A stretch of DNA of 56,248 nt from Verrucomicrobiota bacterium (GTDB lineage: Bacteria > Verrucomicrobiota > Verrucomicrobiia > Opitutales > Opitutaceae), in NCBI GenBank assembly GCA_014584295.1, contig JACTNC010000062.1:1-56248 (forward strand), given 5' to 3'. Positions 1 through 9,829 of this stretch are shown here, piece by piece (position 1 is the stretch's first letter; every line of letters begins with the position of its first letter). Made by a program: the position numbers and the translations under genes. A model generated the notes under the pieces. That model searched no databases. It had not been told where the DNA came from and saw nothing but the letters and a program-made list of their open reading frames with translations.

Positions 1-272
1 GCAAAAAACATGAATGGACCTCGGCCGCCTCCGCCACCTCCTCCCTCTGACAATCACCTGCTCATGCCCTCAAAACTGCGCCTGTGGGACGGCTGTGTTT
101 TCGGTTGATTCACCACACCACCTACCATGATCCGCCTTTTTGCTGAACTCTTCGGACACTACCATTAAATCGGCAGGCTTGAATATCCCAGGATGGCCGC
201 GTTTGCTCTCAAAGCAAATCTTGCAGGGAGGAAAATCCCAGCCTGAGTCGTCCCATTGATAGCGCCACATCC

Positions 273-884
273 TTGAGTCCGACCTCCTCCGAACAGCCCG
301 CCGGCTCACCAGCCCGTTCCACCTCCTCGACGGAGGCTTCCTGTCATGCCGACTTTTTCCGCACCACCCTCGCTCCCCTCCGCCGCTATGTGGCCCGGAT
401 GGTCGGGTGCGAAACTGAAGCGAAGGACATTGTGCAGGACGCACAGGCCCGGGTGCATGCCGTCATGCAGCGACAGGAGGTCGCGCACCCGCATGCGCTG
501 CTCTATACGACAGCCCGCCACCTCGCGATCGATGAACTCAAGCATCGCGCCCGTTCACCGTTCCGGGACGAGCCCGCAGCAGAGGAATCCGCCCCCTGCG
601 GCCTGCCCAGCGTTGAAGATACAGTCATGGCTCGCGAAGAATGGACTCTCCTCCAGCAAGCCATCGCTGGGCTCACCCAGGAGTGCCGGGACGTCCTGCT
701 GCTCCGTACTGTCGAAGGCCTGTCGCACGAGGAGATTTCCCGACGCCTGTCCGTACCGCGCAAGACGGTGGAAAAGCGACTCTATCGCGCAGTCCGGCTG
801 CTCCATGCAGCCCGACAGGCGCACGACGGCAATGGACACTCGCTCGTGCCAATGCCGAGTCACCGCTGTACTGCGGTCAATTGA
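273..884 (+). CDS. ECF-type RNA polymerase sigma factor (FecI-like)
   Basis: A 203-residue sigma-70 family protein of the extracytoplasmic-function class. Region 2 lies at about residues 28-90, with the typical D-I-V-Q-D core at the end of an acidic helix and an aromatic/basic segment around LLYTTARHLAID. Region 4 lies at about 120-180, with ECRDVLLLRTVEGLSHEEIS and the helix-turn-helix RRLSVPRKTVEKRL. The gene stands three bases before fecR and then a TonB receptor with an STN domain, the classic order of FecI-FecR-FecA cell-surface signalling. It should direct transcription of the receptor once the membrane anti-sigma factor is signalled. The start is uncertain: position 273 is TTG with no clear ribosome site, and no in-frame ATG precedes region 2. 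Function class is secure; the inducing ligand is unknown. Confidence 0.88.
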   Translation: MSPTSSEQPAGSPARSTSSTEASCHADFFRTTLAPLRRYVARMVGCETEAKDIVQDAQARVHAVMQRQEVAHPHALLYTTARHLAIDELKHRARSPFRDEPAAEESAPCGLPSVEDTVMAREEWTLLQQAIAGLTQECRDVLLLRTVEGLSHEEISRRLSVPRKTVEKRLYRAVRLLHAARQAHDGNGHSLVPMPSHRCTAVN

Positions 885-887
885 ATC

Positions 888-1868
888 ATGAAGGGGACCG
901 AGAACAACGTTCGCAGCCAGCACATGGATGAGGAAGCCCTCCGTTGGGCCACCCGTCTGGACGGTGGATCGCTGTCTCCTGCCGAACAAGCTTCGCTTGC
1001 GGGCTGGCTCGCAGCCAATCCAGCACACGAGTGGCGTCTGGCCCATTTCCAGCAGTTTTACATCCAGTTGCGCAGTACGCTGCCAGTGATGGCGGCGGAA
1101 GGGGTATTGGCGTCGAGTGATGATCCTCCCAGCACCCGCCGACGCTCAGGAGCGCGCAAATGGATAACGGTCGGCGTCGCTGCAGCCTCGATCGCAATAG
1201 GTGCGCTCTGGCTCGCCCAGCGCCCCCAGTCGGTTACCACCCACTTGGCACAACGTACCAGCATGAGACTGGCTGACGGCTCGCAGGTGGAACTGAATGC
1301 GCGGTCGCGAATCGCGGTTCGCATTGACGGTAACAAGCGTCACGTCCGACTCGAAGCCGGCGAAGCGTTCTTCATGGTGGCCAAGGATGCGGGACACGTG
1401 TTTATCGTTGAGACACCCGGCGGTTCCGTGCGGGTCACTGGCACGCAGTTCAATGTACGGACATCTGAGGACGGCGCCTTGAAGGTGACAGTGCTGGAAG
1501 GCTCCGTGGCGGTGCGCCCAGATGGCGGGGAAAAAGCAGCCACGGAAGTCACCCTGCTCCGCAACGACCAAATGACAGTTGTGGCTGGCAACGCCGAGTT
1601 GCACCGCCTTTCCGGAGAGGCCGCCGAGGATGCTGCCGCCTGGCGATTGGGAAAGGCAGTATTCAACAACACTCCGCTCGGCGAAGCGCTGCAGACCTTC
1701 GCCGGATATCACAATCTGCAGGTCACGATCACCCCCGAAGCCGCCGCCTGCCGGTTGGGCGGTCGCTTTACCCTTGATGACTTCAACCAATTTCTGGCTT
1801 CACTGGAAGATACGCTTCCCGTTCGCGTGCTGCGCGCCGAGAGCCGCGTGAAGATCCTGGTCCGCTGA
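888..1868 (+). CDS. FecR family anti-sigma / sigma regulator, membrane-anchored
   Basis: A 326-residue FecR protein. The N-terminal cytoplasmic part (about 1-85) carries the DUF4880-like segment with the pattern W-x-x-x-N-P-x-H-E-W-R-L. A single transmembrane helix follows at about 88-110, and the FecR beta-rich domain at about 120-215 contains the signature ADGSQVELNARSRI, then GEAFFMVAKD and GTQFNVRTSEDG. The C-terminal 60 residues (from about NLQVTI) look like a secretin/TonB short domain. In the known system FecR receives a signal from the receptor's periplasmic STN domain and releases or activates the sigma factor. It is three bases after the sigma gene and about 110 bases before the TonB receptor, so the three genes are probably one functional unit. 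Confidence 0.9.
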   Translation: MKGTENNVRSQHMDEEALRWATRLDGGSLSPAEQASLAGWLAANPAHEWRLAHFQQFYIQLRSTLPVMAAEGVLASSDDPPSTRRRSGARKWITVGVAAASIAIGALWLAQRPQSVTTHLAQRTSMRLADGSQVELNARSRIAVRIDGNKRHVRLEAGEAFFMVAKDAGHVFIVETPGGSVRVTGTQFNVRTSEDGALKVTVLEGSVAVRPDGGEKAATEVTLLRNDQMTVVAGNAELHRLSGEAAEDAAAWRLGKAVFNNTPLGEALQTFAGYHNLQVTITPEAAACRLGGRFTLDDFNQFLASLEDTLPVRVLRAESRVKILVR

Positions 1869-1977
1869 ACAAGGCGGTTCGCAGGAACAGATAATCTCTC
1901 AGAATTTTTGCGCCTCGGGGAGGAATCAGCGCCGCTGGGTCGTCAACAGGAGCAGACGCCCCCTATCACGCAACCTC

Positions 1978-4900
1978 ATGCGCTCCTCCATTAGACTCCT
2001 TAGCCGACTTCTTGTCGGCCTGCTCCTGACTGCATTCACCGCATCTGCCACGCCGGTGAAATTCAACATTCCGGCGCAGCCCGCCACCGACGCGATGCTG
2101 CTCTTCTCGAAGCAATCCGGCATGGACGTGCTCTATCGAGCCGACGATCTCGCCAAGGTCCGCACCAACGAAGTCGTGGGTGAGTTTGAGCCGGACGATG
2201 CCATTGGTCGGCTGTTACAGGGCACCGGTTTCACCGCCCGCCGGAACAGCGCCGGCAAGTTCGTCGTCACCCGGATTGCCCCGGCGGTAAGGGCATCCGT
2301 ACAGGGAACTTTGTACAATCCGAATGGGCGCCCGGCAAGTGGAGTAACGGTGCAGGTTTGGGAAACGGGGCAGTCCGTCCTTACCGATCGGAACGGCGAC
2401 TACCTCTTGGAGGACGTGCCGGGGGGCACCTACACGCTTGTGGCCACCGCGCCCGGTTATCAGCCGCTGCACATCACGGGAGTGAACGTCCGAAGTGGTC
2501 ACAACATCTCCATCACCGGACAGGTGATGCGCCGCGTCGGGCCGAATGATGACATCACCAATCTCGATCCCTTCGTGCTCCAGGCCGACGCCGTGACTGA
2601 GATGGCTCCTTTCGAGGTTGCGGACGGCCGCGCCAAGCCCTTCGCGTCGGCCAACGTTGATCTGCCCCGCACGGTCGACGACATTCAGCCCTACTACATC
2701 TTCGACGCCAAGACCCTGGACCGTGTGGGCGTGGTCAATCTGCAGGACTTCCTTCGTCGGAATCTGCCAATGGACGCCACGGCCGTCAGCGGCCAACAGC
2801 AGGTGTTTCTTGGTGGGTCCGGCAGCGTGGTGAACCTGCGCGGCCTCGGCGCCAATCAGACCGTCATCCTCGTCAATGGACGTCGCAACGCGACCTACTT
2901 TTTTGCAGGCGTTGGCAGCGGCTCGCAGGCCCAGCCCGATGTAAACGGGATCAGCATCGCGGCGATTGAGCGGATTGAGGTACTGCCCACCTCCGCCTCG
3001 GCCATCTACGGCGCAAGCGCGGTCGGTGGAGTGATCAACATCGTGCTCAAACGCAACTACTCGGGCGGCGAGATTCGCTCCTCCTACCAGACCCCTTTCG
3101 ACACCGATGCCCCGATCAAGAAGGTTGATCTGACGTACGGCCTGTCAATGCGAGGAGGGAAAACCCAGCTCATGCTGTCCGGCTCGTGGTCGGACACGTC
3201 CAATCTTCTCTATCAGGACCGCCCCGTGCTTGCAGATTACGACCGCCAAACCTACGCCAACTTGGGGGGCCCGACCTCGCTGTTCAATTCCGTCTTCTTC
3301 GGCGCGCTCCCCAACATTCGCAGCAGCATTGGCACGAATCTGACCCTGAAGCCCGCCTATGGCGGGGGTGCACTCAACTCGACTGTGACCTATGTCCCGG
3401 CGGGCACAACCCTGGGAACCTCACCCGCGACCCTCGGTGCCGGCCTGCTGGCCAACGCAGGCAAATTCGACATGTCGCTTTCAGATGGCGTACAAAGCAA
3501 GGCACTTCGCAGCAACATCGGTCAGGCGCTTGTGGACCGCAGCTTCCTCGCTTCGCTGCGGCATGAAGTCACGCCCGCCCTCGAACTAAACTTCGAGTTT
3601 GGCTACACCGGCAGGCGCAGTTCGCGCGAATCCATCAACACGGCCACGACTTCCATACCGGCCAGCTCGCCCATCAACCCCTTCAATCAGACCGTCATTG
3701 TCACGCTTCCCTTTCCTTCCGGAACGGATTCCCCGGTCATGAGCAACAACCAATCCAGGCGGATTGGGGCGGGGTTCCTGCTGAAACTCCCGCGCGAGTG
3801 GCAGTTGCAGGGAGACTATACGCGCTCCGAGACGAGTACCTATTACTTCACCAAGGCATTCTTGAACAATTCCAGCTTCCCCACAACCTTCGCGACCGGA
3901 GCCCAGAATCCCTTTGTCGACGTGCGGCTCGCACCCCTGAAACTGTTCTCGTTGATCAATTCGCGATCGGGCGGAGGTCGGAGCGGATTGGATGATGTCT
4001 CGTTTCGCGCAGCCGGCCCGCTGTGGCACTGGAAGGCGGGCGCCATCACGGCGGCAGCCGGCCTGCAGCGTCGTCAGGAGGGTTTCGACGACAGTCTCGG
4101 ACAGGAAGCAAACGCCGAAAGCAATACGCTCGTTTCGGCCACACGCTACCTGGGCAAGAAGCAGGTGACCACCGGCGCCTATCTCGAATTTCTCATTCCC
4201 TTGCTGGGTGAGGATCGCACCTGGCCGCTCATCAAAAAGCTGGACCTGCAGTTCGCTGGTCGCAGCGAGGCCTACAAGGTCAATACCGGCACGGCCTCCA
4301 TTCCGGAGTTTCCGGTTCCCACCACACCGCCGAACATCCTCAACAACAAGGCAACCTTTCGTTCCACGCAGCCCACCGCCGGATTCAGACTCCAGACGCT
4401 CGCCGGCCTGACGTTCCGCGCCAGCTACAGTGGTGGCTTTCTCCCGCCCACCTACTCCCAGTTGCTCCTCAACTCCGCACTCTCTACCGGGACAACCAAC
4501 GTCTCTGACCCTCGGCGCGGGAGGCAGTCGACTCCTGTGCGCACGATAAGCGGTGGCAATCCCAACCTCGTGCCCGAAGTCTCCGACAGTTGGAACGCCG
4601 GGGTCGTCTGGCAACCGGAGCGGATCAAGGGACTCCGCCTGAGCGTGGATTGGTATCGCATCGAAAAGGACAACAATATCGGCACCGTGAACGCCCAACA
4701 GATGGTCGATCTGGAGGATGTCTATCCCGACCGGATAACGCGCGGACCGGTCATTCCCGGTGACCCTTCCGGAGTCGGTCCAATCACCACCGTCAACCTC
4801 AGCAATCTCAACCTGCTAAAGTCGATCAATGAGGGTTTCGACATCAGCCTGAGCTATCGGCGCCCAACAAAACGATTTGGCAATTTTGAGTTCATGACGA

Positions 4901-5385
4901 TCGGCAGCTACACGGAGCACTACCAGCGCCGCATCACCTACGGCCAACCATTGATCGAATTTGCCAATTATACCTCCTCCGGCCCACTCAAGCTCCGGCA
5001 CACCTCGAGTTTGATCTGGGACTACCGGTCCTGGTCGCTCGGTTGGTCCACCTACTACTACAATCGCTTCAAGATTCCCGGCCCCCCGGTTACCAGCAAC
5101 CCGTTCCTTATCATGTCAAAGGGCGCAGACACGGTGGAACGGCAGGTCTATCATGATTGCTCCCTGACCTACCGGTTCGGTTTGCGCGACCGGATCTCGC
5201 GCGACTCGCGATTTGCGCGTGGCCTCAACCGGCTGCTCTTTGGACTCGAGATCCAGGCGATGGTAATCAACGTCTTCAATGACATCCCGCCGATGGACCC
5301 CGGTTCGTTTACTGTCCTCAATTACAGCACCTGGGGTGACATCCGCCTGCGCGAATTCCGGATCGCAATCAAAAAGCCTCTCTGA
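1978..5385 (+). CDS. TonB-dependent outer-membrane receptor with STN and carboxypeptidase-regulatory-like domains
   Basis: An 1135-residue receptor. A signal peptide (about 1-24) is followed by an STN signalling domain (about 28-98), a carboxypeptidase-regulatory-like beta-sandwich (about 107-185, with NGDYLLEDVPGGTYTL), a plug domain (about 235-360, with VNLRGLGANQTVILVNGRR and ERIEVLPTSASAIYGASAVG) and a 22-strand-type beta-barrel. STN plus the upstream sigma/FecR pair means it is probably both a transporter and a transducer; the ligand could be an iron chelate or a glycan. The motif KRNYSGGEI after the plug is shared with the receptor at 14782-17940 (KRDYSGGEI), so these two are paralogues. 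The C-terminus is ...AIKKPL rather than the aromatic residue that normally ends a barrel recognised by BAM; the other three receptors here all end in Phe. Confidence 0.93.
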   Translation: MRSSIRLLSRLLVGLLLTAFTASATPVKFNIPAQPATDAMLLFSKQSGMDVLYRADDLAKVRTNEVVGEFEPDDAIGRLLQGTGFTARRNSAGKFVVTRIAPAVRASVQGTLYNPNGRPASGVTVQVWETGQSVLTDRNGDYLLEDVPGGTYTLVATAPGYQPLHITGVNVRSGHNISITGQVMRRVGPNDDITNLDPFVLQADAVTEMAPFEVADGRAKPFASANVDLPRTVDDIQPYYIFDAKTLDRVGVVNLQDFLRRNLPMDATAVSGQQQVFLGGSGSVVNLRGLGANQTVILVNGRRNATYFFAGVGSGSQAQPDVNGISIAAIERIEVLPTSASAIYGASAVGGVINIVLKRNYSGGEIRSSYQTPFDTDAPIKKVDLTYGLSMRGGKTQLMLSGSWSDTSNLLYQDRPVLADYDRQTYANLGGPTSLFNSVFFGALPNIRSSIGTNLTLKPAYGGGALNSTVTYVPAGTTLGTSPATLGAGLLANAGKFDMSLSDGVQSKALRSNIGQALVDRSFLASLRHEVTPALELNFEFGYTGRRSSRESINTATTSIPASSPINPFNQTVIVTLPFPSGTDSPVMSNNQSRRIGAGFLLKLPREWQLQGDYTRSETSTYYFTKAFLNNSSFPTTFATGAQNPFVDVRLAPLKLFSLINSRSGGGRSGLDDVSFRAAGPLWHWKAGAITAAAGLQRRQEGFDDSLGQEANAESNTLVSATRYLGKKQVTTGAYLEFLIPLLGEDRTWPLIKKLDLQFAGRSEAYKVNTGTASIPEFPVPTTPPNILNNKATFRSTQPTAGFRLQTLAGLTFRASYSGGFLPPTYSQLLLNSALSTGTTNVSDPRRGRQSTPVRTISGGNPNLVPEVSDSWNAGVVWQPERIKGLRLSVDWYRIEKDNNIGTVNAQQMVDLEDVYPDRITRGPVIPGDPSGVGPITTVNLSNLNLLKSINEGFDISLSYRRPTKRFGNFEFMTIGSYTEHYQRRITYGQPLIEFANYTSSGPLKLRHTSSLIWDYRSWSLGWSTYYYNRFKIPGPPVTSNPFLIMSKGADTVERQVYHDCSLTYRFGLRDRISRDSRFARGLNRLLFGLEIQAMVINVFNDIPPMDPGSFTVLNYSTWGDIRLREFRIAIKKPL

Positions 5386-5439
5386 CGCCCGAAATTGGGA
5401 ACGAGCCTCCCGCAGCCAAACAAAGCTACCGAGTCATCC

Positions 5440-6447
5440 ATGAAACCCTCGCTCCATCTTTTCGGATTCGCACTTGCCTTGATCGGCACAGGGCTGTCCG
5501 ACAATTCTCGTGCCGCCACTTCCAATGATGCCGATCGAGACTGGCAGGCCTATGTGGCGGCCCGCGACGAGGCTCCACCCAAGCCGATGCGGGAGATGTC
5601 GCGGATCGAATTCGACCAATATTTCGAACAGTTGTCTCTCAGGCTTAGGGATCTGGGGCTCGCTTTCATCGAGAAACATCCGACCGACCCGCGGCGCTGG
5701 ACAATTGTCCACCGGTTCAGTCCCTACTACCCGCGTTTCGTAAAGGAGTGGGGTCCGCTCGATGCCGAGGGCAGACCGGCCAGACCGGTGGTGGACGAGG
5801 CTGCGGCGGCCGCGTGGAAAACGAAGGTCGCAGAGCTGAAGGCCGCCCTGGACAAGGCCACCGACGTGCCGGAGGATGTGATCAAACTCCGAGCCGCTCA
5901 GGCGGAGCGGGAGTCCAAACGTGTTCAGTTCTTTTCCAAATGGCGCAGCGGAAAGGCAATGGCGCCGGATTTCGTGATGCACGACCTGGCCGGACGCGAA
6001 GTGAGACTTTCCGACTATCGCGGGAAAGTCGTTGTGCTCGATTATTGGGCACCCTGGTGCGGTCCCTGCAAGGCAGCCATGCCACACACGCAGGAAGTGG
6101 GTGCCCAGCTCAAGGATCAGGGGGTAGTTGTCATTGGCTCCTGTACGAGCGATACGCGGGAGAACTTCGAAAACTGGGTGAAGGCAAACCAAGCCAGCTA
6201 CCCCGATATCATCTGGGCGTTCGACCCGGCCGGGAAAAGTGAGGAGCGAGCCTCCAAGCGACTGTATGATGTTCCAGGAATACCCGCCCAATTCATCATC
6301 GATCGCGAGGGTCGAGTGGTGGATGTTGTTGTCGGCTACATAAAAGGGGAAGTCCTGCTCGAAGCCGCGCTGGCCAAGGCCGGCATCCCGATAGATCCGA
6401 AACTTGTCGCACAGGCCAACGAACAGCGCGCCAGGCGCGAGATGTAG
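5440..6447 (+). CDS. Secreted/periplasmic TlpA-like thiol-disulfide protein
   Basis: A 335-residue protein. The ATG at 5440 was chosen over an upstream in-frame start because it opens a clean signal peptide (about 1-26, cleavage near SRAA). A helical, charged region (about 30-170) precedes a TlpA/ResA-like thioredoxin fold (about 180-325). The redox centre WAPWCGPCK has Cys207 and Cys210, and the cis-proline loop is GIPAQF. Known relatives reduce or exchange disulfides of exported proteins. It starts 54 bases after the receptor stop codon and probably belongs to the same transcript. The N-terminal extension is not a domain recognised here. Its pairing with a TonB receptor is seen in the sequence; a role in receptor maturation is inference. 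Confidence 0.85.
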   Translation: MKPSLHLFGFALALIGTGLSDNSRAATSNDADRDWQAYVAARDEAPPKPMREMSRIEFDQYFEQLSLRLRDLGLAFIEKHPTDPRRWTIVHRFSPYYPRFVKEWGPLDAEGRPARPVVDEAAAAAWKTKVAELKAALDKATDVPEDVIKLRAAQAERESKRVQFFSKWRSGKAMAPDFVMHDLAGREVRLSDYRGKVVVLDYWAPWCGPCKAAMPHTQEVGAQLKDQGVVVIGSCTSDTRENFENWVKANQASYPDIIWAFDPAGKSEERASKRLYDVPGIPAQFIIDREGRVVDVVVGYIKGEVLLEAALAKAGIPIDPKLVAQANEQRARREM

Positions 6448-6587
6448 GGGTTCGACGGCCAATCCATTGGACGGCCGGCATTCGCGTCGATGAATCTTGG
6501 ACTGTCGGTGCGCTGGGGGCCGGGACCGCTCGAATAACCGACGAACCGTGAACCGTACCTCCCTATTCCGGAGAACCGCCCCCCGCC

Positions 6588-9500
6588 TCAGCTCGCGTCC
6601 TTTTCCTCGGGCGGAGTAAATCCGCGGCGCATCGTGTTCTCGCTGATGACGCGGGGAAATAGAAAATTCTCCAGATACGCCCGTCCTCCCGCCTTCGTAC
6701 CGCCACCGCTCATTCCGAAGCCGCCGAAGGGCTGACGCTCCACCAGTGCGCCGGTGATCGTCCGGTTCAGGTAGAGATTGCCGCATCGGAATTCCTCACG
6801 CGCGCGGGCCAGTGTCGACGGGCTCCTCGAGAACACCCCACCGGTGAGCGCATAATCCGTGTCATTCGCCAGCGCAAGTGCGTCGTCAAGAGTCCTGGCA
6901 CGCATGATTCCGAGCACGGGGCCGAACAGCTCCTCACGGGCAAGCATGTGCCCGGGCTGGACATCGGCAAAGATCGTGGGAGGCACAAAGTAACCGCCGC
7001 CGGCCTTGGTAACGTCGGGAACCCTTCCCTCGAAAACCAGTCGGCTCTCGCGTTTCGCCTCTGCAACACGCTGAAGGAGTCGATCCCGCGATTCACCATC
7101 GATGACCGGCCCGATCAGCGTGCCGGGTAGCGCCGGATCTCCCACCGGCAGGCTCGCCGCCGCGGCAACCAGGCGCTGCACAAATGCCTCATATATCGCA
7201 TCGATCACAATGAGCCGTGACAGCGCCGAACATTTTTGACCACTGAATCCAAAAACTGAATACAACACCGCCGGTATTGCCTCATCGAGATCGGCATCGG
7301 CATCCACGATCATCGCATTCTTCCCCCCCATCTCGCAGACGACCTTCTTCAGGTTCGCCTGGCCGGGAAGCGTACGCCCTGCAGTCTCCCAGATCTTGAG
7401 CCCCACCGCCCGTGAACCAGTGAAGGCGATGAAGTCCGTCCTCGGATGCGAAACAAGATGAGCACCCACTTCCTCTCCTCGCCCGGTGATCAGATTGACC
7501 ACCCCCGGCGGCAGGCCTGCCTCCATCAGCAGATCCATGAACACTGCACCGATGATCGATGTCTGCTCCGCCGGCTTCATGATCACCGTATTCCCCGCGA
7601 CAAGCGGCGCGACGGTGAGCCCGCACAGGATCGCCAACGGAAAATTCCAGGGCGCAATGGCCACGCCGACACCACGCGCGGTGTGCATGAGCACATTGGA
7701 TTCCCCAGGGACCGCCTGCGTGGTCGCGGGTTTCGCGAGGTGCCGCATCTCGGTGGCATAATACCGGCAGAAATCGATCGCTTCACTGACATCCGCATCC
7801 GCCTCGATCCACGGCTTCCCCGCCTCCTTGATTTCAAGCGCACAGAGCGAAAATCGGCGGCTCGCCATCAGGTCTGCCACCCGTTCAAGAAGCCGGGCCC
7901 GGGTTTCCACAGGAGTCGATCGCCAGGAGGGAAACGCCGCAGCCGCTGCAGCGACAGCGAGGTCCGCATCTGCACGGGACGCCAATGACCACTCTCCCAG
8001 GACCTCGGCCGGGCGTGCCGGGTTGGCCGCGACTGCATAGCCGCGTCCGGAAGGCTCGCACCTCCGGCCGCCAATCACCAGTGGCCAGTGCCGTTTCCAC
8101 TGCCCCGCGCCCTCGCTTCCCGTGGAAGCATTCAAGGCGCGCCTCAGCGCATCGCGGTTCTCGCTCTGGGTGAAGTCGGTGTTCGCGACATTGCGAAACG
8201 CTCCGGGCTTTTCGTGAGGAAAGGACGCAGAGGTCGGCGTAGCCACGGCGAGCAGATCCAACGGATTCGCCAGCAAACTCTCGCGACTGATCTCACCGCG
8301 ATTGCTCGCTCGCAGAAAACCCTCGTTGGAGGTGTTCTCGAGAAGACGGCGGACGAGATACGCCATTCCAGGCAGCAACTCCCCCACCGGACAGTATTCA
8401 CGAACCCGATACCCGCTCTTCCGGAGTGCAGCCTTGAGCTCCTCCGCCATGCCATAGAGCGCCTGGAATTCAAAGGCACGCGGATCCACGCCAAGTCGTT
8501 CCGCACGAGCAATCGCATGGGCACACGACCGCACGTTGTGCGATGCAAAGGCAGTCGAAACGATATCCGCGTTCTCCAGCAGAAGCACCGTCAGATTCTC
8601 GAATGCCGCATCGCTCTCAGGCTTGCGCTGCCAAACCGGAACGGGCCAGCCCTTCTGCGCCGCGCTGATGACCTCAAAATCCCAATAGGCCCCCTTGACG
8701 AGTCGCACGGTGATCGGACGGGCGCGCGCCCTCGCCCATGCAATGAGGTCGCGGAGATCGCGCTCGCTTTCCCGCAGGTAGGCCTGCACCGCAATGCCAA
8801 CGGCCGGGGTTTTCGCAAACTCCGCCTCTTCAAGAATGGAGCGAAACAGCGCAAGCGTGAGGTCCTTAGTGCGATAGCTCTCCATGTCGAAGTTGATCAG
8901 TGCACCGATTGAAGCGGCTCGTCGCAGTATTGGGCGCAGCCGGTGCTTGAGTGCCTCGATGGAGTTTTCCGGATCCGCAGGATGAACCTCGGGCGTGAGA
9001 GCGGAAATCTTGAGGGAGAGGTTCAACCGGGGAAGGCGCTCATCTCCACGCCCAACGTCGCTTGCACACGGTTCCGGATTGCGACGCAGCGCCTCGCCAA
9101 CAATCTCGAGGATTTCGATATTCCGCTTCAGGAATTCGTCTGCCTCGGCCTCGCTGACCACGGTTTCTCCGAGCAGATCGATCGTGGTGGCGATGCCCTG
9201 GCGGGCGTTCGCGAGGAGTCGTTTCACCAGGTCGTCAGCCGTTTCTCCCGCGACAAACTGACGAGCCATGTCGGTCACCTGCGCCTTGACGGGACCCGCT
9301 ACCAGGGCAGGTGCAAAGGATGCGGCTCCGAGCCCGGCCTTAAGGGCAGGATGAAGCTCCACTGCCTTTTCGCCAAGGTATTCCCGAAGGTGACGCACAA
9401 TCTCCGCGCTTGAGGAGAGTGACGGCAGGACATCCACGAACCGGAAGAGCTGCGCCTTGAAGGCCGGATCGCGCATCGACCATTCCATGATGCGCGCGTA

Positions 9501-9611
9501 CGCGCCCTTCTTCGAGAAGATCCCCGGTGCGGGATGATCCTCCATGATCTTGAAGAGGCTCTTGCCGAGCACCTGGATGCGGGCGTCAATCTGCGGATCG
9601 GGTGAAAGCAT
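6588..9611 (-). CDS. putA: Bifunctional proline dehydrogenase / L-glutamate gamma-semialdehyde dehydrogenase
   Basis: A 1007-residue two-step proline catabolic enzyme converting proline to glutamate through pyrroline-5-carboxylate. The FAD-dependent PRODH barrel occupies about 80-460, with LSLKISALTPEVHP, VRLVKGAYWDFE and REYCPVGELLPGMAYLVRR. The NAD(P)-dependent aldehyde dehydrogenase occupies about 520-990, with APWNFPLAI, the catalytic Glu in CEMGGKN and the catalytic Cys in FSGQKCSA. It lacks the N-terminal ribbon-helix-helix DNA-binding domain of long PutA proteins, so it should be an enzyme only. The ATG at 9611 is preferred because the 45 codons upstream have no family-like sequence. 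It stands alone, divergent from the TonB-C-like gene and convergent with the TlpA-like gene. Confidence 0.95.
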   Translation of the reverse strand: MLSPDPQIDARIQVLGKSLFKIMEDHPAPGIFSKKGAYARIMEWSMRDPAFKAQLFRFVDVLPSLSSSAEIVRHLREYLGEKAVELHPALKAGLGAASFAPALVAGPVKAQVTDMARQFVAGETADDLVKRLLANARQGIATTIDLLGETVVSEAEADEFLKRNIEILEIVGEALRRNPEPCASDVGRGDERLPRLNLSLKISALTPEVHPADPENSIEALKHRLRPILRRAASIGALINFDMESYRTKDLTLALFRSILEEAEFAKTPAVGIAVQAYLRESERDLRDLIAWARARARPITVRLVKGAYWDFEVISAAQKGWPVPVWQRKPESDAAFENLTVLLLENADIVSTAFASHNVRSCAHAIARAERLGVDPRAFEFQALYGMAEELKAALRKSGYRVREYCPVGELLPGMAYLVRRLLENTSNEGFLRASNRGEISRESLLANPLDLLAVATPTSASFPHEKPGAFRNVANTDFTQSENRDALRRALNASTGSEGAGQWKRHWPLVIGGRRCEPSGRGYAVAANPARPAEVLGEWSLASRADADLAVAAAAAAFPSWRSTPVETRARLLERVADLMASRRFSLCALEIKEAGKPWIEADADVSEAIDFCRYYATEMRHLAKPATTQAVPGESNVLMHTARGVGVAIAPWNFPLAILCGLTVAPLVAGNTVIMKPAEQTSIIGAVFMDLLMEAGLPPGVVNLITGRGEEVGAHLVSHPRTDFIAFTGSRAVGLKIWETAGRTLPGQANLKKVVCEMGGKNAMIVDADADLDEAIPAVLYSVFGFSGQKCSALSRLIVIDAIYEAFVQRLVAAAASLPVGDPALPGTLIGPVIDGESRDRLLQRVAEAKRESRLVFEGRVPDVTKAGGGYFVPPTIFADVQPGHMLAREELFGPVLGIMRARTLDDALALANDTDYALTGGVFSRSPSTLARAREEFRCGNLYLNRTITGALVERQPFGGFGMSGGGTKAGGRAYLENFLFPRVISENTMRRGFTPPEEKDAS

Positions 9612-9829
9612 GGGGGAGCGTTTGGGACTGGCGATCCGGTTAGGGATTCGTTCCTTGCGGCACAAGGAGACAACAATCCAAGAATCCCAATTGTTACTTC
9701 CGTCCCGTCGCCTGTCAGCCCTTCGTGTTGTCCCCGGACGAGGCAATTCGACGCCGAGGGGCCCGGGACGCTGGCGTGAGTTGCGGAGCCGCCGAAGTTG
9801 GTTTTATTCGCATCCGTCCCCTCCGCGTC

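Noticed and set aside
3586..4698. 370-codon open frame antisense to the first TonB receptor
   Set aside because: High-GC shadow frame; the plus strand has clear receptor domains and the antisense product has no family features.
5434..6786. 450-codon minus-strand frame over the thioredoxin-like gene
   Set aside because: Covers the TlpA-like gene with its CxxC motif on the other strand; the antisense translation is Arg/Gly-rich without domains.
8088..8912. 274-codon plus-strand frame inside putA
   Set aside because: Antisense shadow of the PRODH domain.
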